Shown here: piece after piece, positions 15,507-21,627 of the stretch
Position numbering within the stretch: the stretch's first letter is position 1
Layout: each line of letters begins with the position of its first letter
Assembly (NCBI GenBank): GCA_040758525.1
Contig: JBFLVQ010000079.1
Location: forward strand, 1 to 21,627
Reading direction: 5' to 3'
Length of the DNA stretch: 21,627 nucleotides
From: JBFLVQ01 sp040758525
Lineage (GTDB): Bacteria; Acidobacteriota; Blastocatellia; Chloracidobacteriales; JADJPF01
Program-made: the position numbers and the translations under genes
Notes under the pieces: generated by a model
What the model was told of the DNA's origin: nothing
Seen by the model: only the letters and a program-made list of their open reading frames with translations
Database searches by the model: none

Positions 15507-15544
15507 ATTGCGGATTGGAAGAGAGCTTCTTCTCAATCCGCAAT
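15507..15544. terminator. strong hairpin between convergent genes, likely terminator
   Basis: ATTGCGGATTG (15507-15517) pairs perfectly with CAATCCGCAAT (15534-15544), and GAAGA/TCTTC extends the stem by 5 bp across a bulged T. It sits exactly between the + strand ATPase stop (15493) and the minus-strand peptidase stop (15555). Neither side has a T tract, so efficiency is uncertain. A second hairpin (GGGGAG with CTCCCC) overlaps the peptidase stop codon. Confidence 0.6.
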
Positions 15545-15554
15545 TGGGGAGCAA

Positions 15555-17642
15555 CTACTTTCTCCCCTGCAGTTCATCAGCAAGTGAACCTGCATCATAA
15601 ATGTTACGCAAGGCTTCAATAATACCAGCGCTATGTACTGCAACAGAACGGGCGGTTTCGTCTGTGTAGAGATATTGCAACACTAAGCTCTGTATATTAC
15701 CGTCAAAGATCAAACCGACGATCTCAGCATTACGATTGATCACAGGACTACCAGAATTGCCTCCAATAATGTCTGCCGTGCAGACAAAATTGAATGGGGT
15801 AGAAAGATCGATAGCATTTTTCTTAGCCAACAATCGCGGTGGCAGGTCAAAAGGCGGCTTATTATCAAAACTGGCAGCACGATCATAAAGGCCATGATAA
15901 GTAGTTTTGTAGGGTATGTAAGTTGTGCCTAATTCATAACCAGTTACTTTGCCAAAGCTGAGGCGTAACGAGAAGGTAGCATCTGGGTAGTTGGTTTTAC
16001 CATAGACAGCAAAACGCGCCTTAGCAATCTTTTCACCTGCAGAAGCTTCTACACTCTCGATCTGCTCCTCAACCGTACGACGTAATCCACGTAAAATTGG
16101 ATCCAGTTTACGCGCCATCTGTATTAATGGATCATTAGAGCGTTCGATTGCGGCAGCTCCCCCTTCTAGCAGAGATTTACGAAACTCTATATCGGTTAGC
16201 TTAGTGCCACCAATCAACTCCTTGGCTACATCAGCAGGTTGACGACCGGCAAGGATAGTCTGTATGGCAGGCTCATTGGCACCCAACTCTTCTAAGTTCT
16301 CCTGCAATGTATTGGCCAGCACAAACTCCTCCATATCTGTATAGATTGGTGCAGGAGAAAGCAACTGAAACTTGAGTGATTCAAGGTTTGAGTCACGATA
16401 CTCTTCTAGTCGCTCAGTGTTCGGCTTCTGTATCTCACTAGCATAACGCACCAAGGCATTAGCAATACCAGCCAAACGTGAACCACGTAGATTTGAGAAA
16501 GAGACGCGTTTAATTATCGCGGGCAATTTCTTATATGCATCAGCAATTTGATCCCAGGCACCACCATAGGCCTTCTGTAGCTCTGCATTCTCAGCTACAC
16601 GTCGGCGCAACTCTTGTTCTTCAGAAACCTTCTTGGCCATCACCTTGGGGTTAAGCAGACCTTCCTGATAACCAGTAATCGCCTTAATTGAATTCTCTAT
16701 ACCAAATATCTGGTCGAGGGCGCGACGCTGTTGTTCGGCGCCTAGTGTGCTATAGCGATTAAGAATATCACGACGACGTTTAAGAACACGTAAAGTCAAA
16801 GGGTTTCCATTATCACGGGCATACTCTAACTGTGCCAGGGTCTGCAAACGATCGGTGCCACCAGGATTGCCAGAGACAAAGATTAATTCATTCTCTTGGG
16901 GACCGTTTGCGCTCCAGCGAAAATAGTGATCTGACTTGATGGGCTTATCATTCTCATAAACGCGCAGGAAAGTCACATCTAGGTTGAATCGTGGATAGGT
17001 GAAGTTATCAGGATCACCACCAAAGAATGCCATCTGTTTTTCTGGGGCAAATACCAATCGTATATCGGTATACTTTTTGAAACGATAGAGCCAGTACTCA
17101 CCACCGCCATAGAGGGCAATAACATCCGAACGTAATCCTGTCTTTTCTGTAGACTCTTTCTCGATCTTGGCAATCTCGGCCTTGCGCAGCTCATTAGCCT
17201 TCTTATCATCAGCATTACGGCTCGCTGACTGCACTCGCTCAGTTACATTATCCATTGAAACCAATACATTGATTTCAAGATCAGGACAACGTAACTCCTC
17301 GGCCTGTGTGCGCGCATAAAAGCCTGTCTCGACAAGATCACGTTGCTCGGTTGAGAGCTTGGCAAGCTGTCCGGAAGCAACGTGATGATTGGTCATTACC
17401 AAACCGTTTGGTGAAACGAAAGAACCTGATCCGCCATCATTAAGACGTGCGGAGGAGAGACGCACATGGTTAAGCCATTCTTTTGTTGGCTCAAACTGAT
17501 AGCGCTCCTTGAGCTGTTTTAAGGGGGGATTGTCAAAAGTCCACAATCCTTCATCGGCCTGTACAGGGATTAGAGAAACGCTGCCCAACCCCAATATCAG
17601 GAGAAAGGCGAGCACTGCACGCGCCTTGGCCAAAATCGACAT
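15555..17642 (-). CDS. S46 family dipeptidyl-peptidase (DPP7-like)
   Basis: The 695-residue enzyme starts at an ATG with AAGGAG seven bases upstream. Residues 1-29 are a signal peptide (hydrophobic core VLAFLLILGLG, cleavage near VQA-DEG). It is a chymotrypsin-fold serine exopeptidase that removes dipeptides from the N-terminus in the periplasm. Catalytic triad: H87 (LVMTNHHVAS), D222 (NLDVTFLRVY) and S630 (GGNSGSPVIN), with a large helical domain between. In the family, the residue 18 after the Ser is Gly in DPP7 and Arg in the acid-specific DPP11; here it is Gly (FDGN), suggesting preference for hydrophobic P1 residues. An upstream in-frame extension to 18110 would cover the divergent kinase gene and is not real. 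The family is typical of Bacteroidetes and Acidobacteriota. Confidence 0.93.
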   Translation of the reverse strand: MSILAKARAVLAFLLILGLGSVSLIPVQADEGLWTFDNPPLKQLKERYQFEPTKEWLNHVRLSSARLNDGGSGSFVSPNGLVMTNHHVASGQLAKLSTEQRDLVETGFYARTQAEELRCPDLEINVLVSMDNVTERVQSASRNADDKKANELRKAEIAKIEKESTEKTGLRSDVIALYGGGEYWLYRFKKYTDIRLVFAPEKQMAFFGGDPDNFTYPRFNLDVTFLRVYENDKPIKSDHYFRWSANGPQENELIFVSGNPGGTDRLQTLAQLEYARDNGNPLTLRVLKRRRDILNRYSTLGAEQQRRALDQIFGIENSIKAITGYQEGLLNPKVMAKKVSEEQELRRRVAENAELQKAYGGAWDQIADAYKKLPAIIKRVSFSNLRGSRLAGIANALVRYASEIQKPNTERLEEYRDSNLESLKFQLLSPAPIYTDMEEFVLANTLQENLEELGANEPAIQTILAGRQPADVAKELIGGTKLTDIEFRKSLLEGGAAAIERSNDPLIQMARKLDPILRGLRRTVEEQIESVEASAGEKIAKARFAVYGKTNYPDATFSLRLSFGKVTGYELGTTYIPYKTTYHGLYDRAASFDNKPPFDLPPRLLAKKNAIDLSTPFNFVCTADIIGGNSGSPVINRNAEIVGLIFDGNIQSLVLQYLYTDETARSVAVHSAGIIEALRNIYDAGSLADELQGRK

Positions 17643-17721
17643 AGTTAAACTCCTTACAATAAGATCGCGACTTACTGTGTAAGGTAACATAGGAAAAGCT
17701 TTTGCTGTCAACGCGAGGACG

Positions 17722-17751
17722 CCGCCGGTGCGTAGTACCACAATCCGGCGG
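17722..17751. other. GC-rich inverted repeat between divergent genes
   Basis: CCGCCGG (17722-17728) pairs with CCGGCGG (17745-17751) across a 16-nt loop. It lies in the AT-rich 163-bp gap between the peptidase and kinase starts, near a TTGACA (minus strand, 17712-17707) that may be the peptidase -35 box. It could be an operator for either gene. Confidence 0.4.
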
Positions 17752-17783
17752 GTAATCTTAACTGAAACGTAGCGCAAAAAAAA

Positions 17784-17792
17784 TGGTATACT
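17784..17792 (+). promoter_or_regulatory. extended -10 promoter of the kinase gene, very short leader
   Basis: TGGTATACT fits the extended -10 pattern (TG-N-TATAAT with one mismatch). No convincing -35 is seen, as is usual for this class. A start about 7 bp downstream (near 17799) would leave only some 6-7 nt before the ATG at 17806, with a weak GGGA as ribosome site. Confidence 0.5.
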
Positions 17793-17805
17793 AAACGGGA
17801 TCATT

Positions 17806-19413
17806 ATGAAACAGTGCCCAGTATGTAAACAGGAATTTAAGGCTGGTATCATCTTCTGTCCTACTGACGGTGAAAAACTTCTTACTGTTGATGAGGATGA
17901 TCCACTGGTAGGCGAGCTAATCGACAATAAATATTTGATTGAGGAGAAAGTCGCGGTCGGCAGTACTGCTACCATATATCGTGCTACCCATGTACAACTT
18001 GAGTTGCATGTAGCACTCAAAGTGATGCATCCCCATCTTACCTTAGATAAGACTGCGGTTGAGCGTTTCCGGCGTGAGGCTTTTGCCGCTATGCAGATTC
18101 GCCATCCCAATGCGATCGCTGTACTCGATTTTGCTGTTACAACTAATGGCCTGGTCTATGTTGTGACAGAGCTACTCTCAGGGGTTACCCTGCGCCGACG
18201 TATCTTTGAGCAATATCCCTACTCGTTAAGTGAAATTAATGAGATCATGCAGCAGATCTGCGCCGCCGTAGCAGTGGCACATAGTCGCGAGATTATCCAC
18301 CGTGACCTTAAGCCAGATAATATCTTCCTAGACAATGACCGTGGTCAAGAGATTGTTAAGGTACTTGACTTTGGTATTGCCAAGTTAAATGAGATTACCG
18401 ATCTACATGAAGAGACCTCACCCAGACTCACTCGTCAAGGATTTGTACTCGGCACGCCACACTATATGTCGCCAGAACAGTGTCATGGCAAAGAGTTGGA
18501 TGTGCGCTCAGATATCTATAGTTTGGGTGTGATGCTCTACGAATTACTTACTGGACATGTACCATTCAATGGTCGCTCATATGCCGCTATCGCGCTTAAG
18601 AAAGTGCGGGAAAAACCGAAGTCGATTCATGAAATCCGTAAAGATATCCCACCTGTAGTAAATGCTGTAGTAATGCATGCGCTCGCTAAGAATCCAGAAG
18701 AGCGCCCTGAGAGTGTGCAACATTTTGCTCGCGAACTAGAGATTGCTGTACGCGCTGTCACTGAACATGAATTCTTTAAGGTCTTTCAAAGTGTAAGCGA
18801 TCAGGAACTAGAGGCTACAATACTACTGGCAGGTGACCCAGGCCGACCCTTAGTAGCTAGAATAACTGGTAATCTCAATAAAGCTAAAAAGACTACTGGT
18901 CGATTTAACTCCCCCAATGAACTTGGCCTAGACAGCAAAACCAAGTCGACAACAAGCGGAAAACTGGCTAGCGATGTGGCAACTATAGATCCACCATCAA
19001 AAGAGATTAGTGATCGGTCAGCAGTATTAGCATCGACCGCCACACTTAAGCATGAAGCTATACAGGATAACGAAAAGGGTGTTGTTGCGCAGGAGAATAG
19101 CCTAGTTGCTACGCCAACACCAGAAAAGGCAAGCAAATTTCCTGTCAACCTGATGCTGCCTAGCCCTCCTATTGAACATTATGGTGAATTGCTACAGTTC
19201 GCCAATGATGCACCACAATTGTTACGCCAAGAGATGCTCTCATTAACCCGTGAGTTAGCTATGTTGTTACAGATCGTGATTAATGATCTAGAAGGAGATA
19301 TACCATTTGATCGACTCTTCTTTACTGAGCTACGCTCTTGCCTAGATGCTCTGCGTGCAGTAATGTACCATCTGCAGCAGATCTACGATCATCCCCCTAC
19401 CCCACCGGCGTAG
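17806..19413 (+). CDS. Ser/Thr protein kinase with N-terminal zinc ribbon
   Basis: The 535-residue protein opens with a zinc-ribbon-like CPVC...FCPTDG (C4, C7, C18; a fourth Cys is missing and D21 may serve), common before kinases in Acidobacteriota. The kinase domain (about 43-315) has Lys72 (VALKV), HRDLKPDN (165-172), DFG (188-190), and SPEQ at the activation segment end (222-225), so it should be active. The glycine loop is degenerate: AVGSTATIY (50-58), with the first and third Gly as Ala. No transmembrane segment follows, unlike PknB-type kinases, so it is cytosolic. Residues 320-450 are low-complexity, Ser/Thr/Lys-rich; residues 455-530 are helical with no family I recognise. Targets are unknown. 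The gene is divergent from the S46 peptidase. Confidence 0.92.
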   Translation: MKQCPVCKQEFKAGIIFCPTDGEKLLTVDEDDPLVGELIDNKYLIEEKVAVGSTATIYRATHVQLELHVALKVMHPHLTLDKTAVERFRREAFAAMQIRHPNAIAVLDFAVTTNGLVYVVTELLSGVTLRRRIFEQYPYSLSEINEIMQQICAAVAVAHSREIIHRDLKPDNIFLDNDRGQEIVKVLDFGIAKLNEITDLHEETSPRLTRQGFVLGTPHYMSPEQCHGKELDVRSDIYSLGVMLYELLTGHVPFNGRSYAAIALKKVREKPKSIHEIRKDIPPVVNAVVMHALAKNPEERPESVQHFARELEIAVRAVTEHEFFKVFQSVSDQELEATILLAGDPGRPLVARITGNLNKAKKTTGRFNSPNELGLDSKTKSTTSGKLASDVATIDPPSKEISDRSAVLASTATLKHEAIQDNEKGVVAQENSLVATPTPEKASKFPVNLMLPSPPIEHYGELLQFANDAPQLLRQEMLSLTRELAMLLQIVINDLEGDIPFDRLFFTELRSCLDALRAVMYHLQQIYDHPPTPPA

Positions 19414-19452
19414 TATAGCTACCTATGGTTTAGTACAAATGGCGTAATAGAG

Positions 19453-20640
19453 CTATCTAAAGATAAGGGATTTGCCGGTGGCAACATCGATTATGATATC
19501 TCTTTGGCTAGGCCTTTGAATAAACTCTACCTGCTGGAAAATTGATCCTTTAGCTAACCGATCAACACCGATCTTGAATCCTGGCGCAGTACTCTCCGCA
19601 ATTAGCCAAGTTTTTCCTTCCCATACGAAGGTATGTCCATTGTTGGCAGGGAACTGCCCTTGCTTAACTGCCAGGGTAATATGCCTAGGACAGTAGAGAA
19701 ATAGGTAATCTTCTTCAATCTGTTCTAGTAATGAAGCCAGTAGGATCGCTTTATTACTACAGTCGGCTTTTCTACTCATCAACACTTCATTGGGACGTTT
19801 GAGTAATTCAGCTTGAGTCAAAGCCTCAATGCTATTGTACTCTATCTCCTCAGAGACAAAATCGAGCAATCGCTGAATTCGTTTTTCCCGTGCTAGCGGA
19901 TCATTGGCATCAATACCGGTGGCTAACTCTTTAACGAAACGCTGCAATGAACTCTCTTTTGGCCTTGATACCATCACACCATGATTGGCAATTGTGACAT
20001 ATTTGCCATTTATCCGTTGACCTGTATCCGCCAATAATTTCCCGCCAAAGATGTTCTTATTGAGAAGAAAATCGATCATCTCATGCATTGTCAGTGTATA
20101 ACTACCGCGTGCGAATTTGAATATCAGCACTGATTCAGGATCTATCTTAATATTAGTTACTGGAGTTTTAAAAAAGGAATGTTTTGCTTCACTCTGTAGC
20201 AACACATATTTACCTAAAACCAGTTGATCATCCTTTTTCTCTGCATACTCCACACGCTTCTCATCAATAATAAAATTGCTAGTAATTTTGTTATCGCTCT
20301 GGTTGCTGGCAGGCAAGGAAAAGTAGACTTCCCGCTCATCCAATTGTAGTAACTCCAAATGTGCTCCCCCGAGAATCTGCTGCTCAAAGATTCTACCGGC
20401 AAACTGCGGTTGTGCTAAATACATTAGGATGTTGTCACGAATACTCTCTGAGCCATAAAGCTTCTGCTCCAGTACAGCACGATCCTGTTTCTGCTTACCG
20501 GTATTGTGCCATTTGAACCAGATGAACACCCCAATACTGCCTATCACCATTAAAACCAGTGCCGTGATGACAAGCCACTTCTTACCGCCATTATGCTTAT
20601 CGGGGTCGCCATTAACAGTTAATAGGCTATAGTTATCCAT
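19453..20640 (-). CDS. membrane-anchored transglutaminase-like protein, 395 aa
   Basis: One membrane segment (about 21-44; KKWLVITALVLMVIGSIGVF) follows a short N-terminus, so most of the chain is probably periplasmic. The C-terminal part carries a transglutaminase-like papain fold: C294 (SRKADCSNKAILLASLLEQ), H336 (NGHTFVWEG) and an acidic residue E349 (LIAESTAPG) in the third-position strand. Such proteins act as cysteine peptidases or cross-linkers, or are inactive. The 60-260 region is beta-rich and unrecognised. I chose the ATG at 20640 because the N-terminal extension to 20709 would start with TTG in a GC-rich stretch (see 20650-20715); neither start has a good Shine-Dalgarno. Immediately upstream is the orphan Rhs tip. 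Confidence 0.75.
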   Translation of the reverse strand: MDNYSLLTVNGDPDKHNGGKKWLVITALVLMVIGSIGVFIWFKWHNTGKQKQDRAVLEQKLYGSESIRDNILMYLAQPQFAGRIFEQQILGGAHLELLQLDEREVYFSLPASNQSDNKITSNFIIDEKRVEYAEKKDDQLVLGKYVLLQSEAKHSFFKTPVTNIKIDPESVLIFKFARGSYTLTMHEMIDFLLNKNIFGGKLLADTGQRINGKYVTIANHGVMVSRPKESSLQRFVKELATGIDANDPLAREKRIQRLLDFVSEEIEYNSIEALTQAELLKRPNEVLMSRKADCSNKAILLASLLEQIEEDYLFLYCPRHITLAVKQGQFPANNGHTFVWEGKTWLIAESTAPGFKIGVDRLAKGSIFQQVEFIQRPSQRDIIIDVATGKSLIFR

Positions 20641-20649
20641 ATACTTGTT

Positions 20650-20715
20650 AATATCCGATCTACAATCCCGCCTGCCGCCTGCGCTGCGAACTGCTGCGCG
20701 CCGACCCAAGCTGAC
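20650..20715. other. GC-rich island with hairpin, possible interspersed repeat remnant
   Basis: This 66-bp stretch is clearly richer in G and C than its AT-rich surroundings and contains a hairpin (GCGCTGC...CTGCGC style, 20681-20699) and a GCCTGCCGCCTGCG-type repeat. It lies between two minus-strand genes and looks like a short intergenic repeat element or a fragment left by recombination. Not a gene. Confidence 0.4.
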
Positions 20716-20796
20716 GCGTTCCTACGTACATATCACCTATAGTGGATCAAACCAGTAGCATCAATTTTAAATATTAATGTACCGTTGCAGTATAAA

Positions 20797-21468
20797 TTAA
20801 TATTTGTAAGGTTTGAAAGGAACCACTCTACCAATAAATTCAATGCAATTTTCTATTTCGTTAATATTATCGACAGTCGCTATCACCCAATGAAATGAAC
20901 CTCTTTTTTCATTGCATAAACTTGTCATTGTCTTAATATACGCGTCAACAATAAATGTACCTAGGTCATTAATTTGGGTTTCTATAAAAGATTTCCAGGT
21001 TTCATTTGTTATTGGTCCAGGCTTGGAGGCTAAGACCGGTTCAAGTTCGACCGAATCAGTGGAACGAAGGGTACCATCAATAACTGTTAAGCCAGCCAGG
21101 ATGGCATCGCGTTGTTGTCCTTTGATGCCTAACGCGTCCAATGTCTGATTAACTTTGGCGGCATCATCTCCTTCCTCTGCTACTACGATGGCACCATTAG
21201 GCTGTGCTAATACTCGTTTGCCGAAATCAGTAAACTCAATCTTGCCGTTTACTATAGTTGATAGTTCATAGCTGTACTTGAAACTGCCTGTGCCTTTTCC
21301 AGCACTGAAATCTAATCCTTCATAAACATCCAACTTGGTGATTTTACCGCTGAGAATATCCTCTCGTTTTTGTTGAGTTAGACTGGCTTTAACCTCTAAA
21401 CCCGTTGGGTCAACAAATCTGATGGGGTTATTGAAGGCTTCTATCGCATAATTCTTGCCTCTAACCAT
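20797..21468 (-). CDS. orphan Rhs C-terminal tip (putative polymorphic toxin end, core missing)
   Basis: The 223-residue frame opens with YAIEAFNNPIRFVDPTGLE (residues 7-25), the signature that ends the core of Rhs/YD-repeat proteins just before the variable C-terminal domain. The upstream frame is closed by a TGA about 20 bp before the ATG, with no Rhs core visible in the remaining 159 bp, so this is either a displaced (orphan) Rhs tip or a truncated Rhs gene. Residues 26-223 are the variable part: mixed alpha/beta with two helical regions and a final strand pair (WVIATVDNI, FIGRVVPFKPY). I cannot assign the toxin type or see catalytic motifs. No Shine-Dalgarno precedes the ATG. An immunity gene would be expected downstream, but the next gene is transglutaminase-like, not an obvious immunity protein. 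Confidence 0.6.
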   Translation of the reverse strand: MVRGKNYAIEAFNNPIRFVDPTGLEVKASLTQQKREDILSGKITKLDVYEGLDFSAGKGTGSFKYSYELSTIVNGKIEFTDFGKRVLAQPNGAIVVAEEGDDAAKVNQTLDALGIKGQQRDAILAGLTVIDGTLRSTDSVELEPVLASKPGPITNETWKSFIETQINDLGTFIVDAYIKTMTSLCNEKRGSFHWVIATVDNINEIENCIEFIGRVVPFKPYKY

Positions 21469-21627
21469 AAGAAAATGTATAAGTTGTCAAAGAACACAAA
21501 GCAGCTAAAAGCAACTAATTTTAGAGCAACTAAAAGAATAATGGCAACTTAGTTAGAGGAGTAGATGAGCAGCTAATTATTAGTGTCAGATGAAAAGAGC
21601 TTAGCCAGTTGTTTGAGATCCTGCATC
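21469..21627. other. AT-rich region with short imperfect repeats
   Basis: The last 159 bp hold no gene. A near-identical 12-mer (AGCAGCTAAAAG at 21500, AGCAACTAAAAG at 21525) and further GCAACT/GCAGCT copies recur at irregular spacing. On the minus strand TTGACA occurs about 15 bp before the Rhs-tip ATG but no good -10 follows. The remainder of a presumed Rhs gene is not here. Confidence 0.5.

Noticed and set aside
17643..18110. N-terminal extension of the S46 peptidase
   Set aside because: It covers the start of the divergent kinase gene, lacks family similarity, and the ATG at 17642 has a perfect ribosome site and signal peptide.
21481..21600. CRISPR-like repeats
   Set aside because: The GCAACT/GCAGCT copies are too short and unevenly spaced, with no spacer structure.

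Overview
The window looks like chromosomal DNA of a mid-GC Gram-negative bacterium, most likely an Acidobacteriota member (Blastocatellia-like). Clues are the S46 dipeptidyl-peptidase, a Ser/Thr kinase with an N-terminal CPxC...FCPxDG zinc ribbon, a fused homocysteine methyltransferase/methylenetetrahydrofolate reductase, a diheme cytochrome c and an ArnT-like glycosyltransferase. The assignment is inferred from gene families only; no rRNA, tRNA or other phylogenetic marker is present. No transposase, integrase or CRISPR array was seen.

Layout. 1-2070: the 3' end of a + strand gene whose tail resembles an SH3b domain, then two minus-strand genes, one of unknown function and one a secreted parallel beta-helix protein with an EF-hand-like loop and a clear Rho-independent terminator. 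2068-3738: a GT39/ArnT-like membrane glycosyltransferase. 4075-4311: a small Cys-rich basic protein. 4312-4913: a 600-bp gap with an octamer tandem repeat and, on the minus strand, three tandem hairpins ending in a nine-T tract, which look like an independent structured RNA. 4914-6833: a 639-residue protein built almost entirely of 37 hendecad repeats.

6842-13345: seven minus-strand genes. In transcription order they are a two-TM PH-like protein, a small membrane protein overlapping a diheme cytochrome c, a class A penicillin-binding protein with an acidic Trp-rich repeat tail, a 77-residue unknown, and MetH-like homocysteine methyltransferase/MTHFR. 13495-15493: two + strand genes, a small Cys/His protein and a Ycf46-like AAA+ ATPase. 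These end at a strong hairpin shared with the convergent S46 peptidase (15555-17642). The peptidase is divergent from the zinc-ribbon kinase (17806-19413).

19453-21627: a membrane-anchored transglutaminase-like protein, a GC-rich stretch, and an orphan Rhs C-terminal tip lacking its Rhs core. This is the most accessory-looking part.

Most genes are housekeeping or envelope functions. The most unusual items are the hendecad protein with an Asn/His column, the candidate non-coding RNA just upstream of it, and the orphan Rhs tip. Functions of the unknowns are not claimed.
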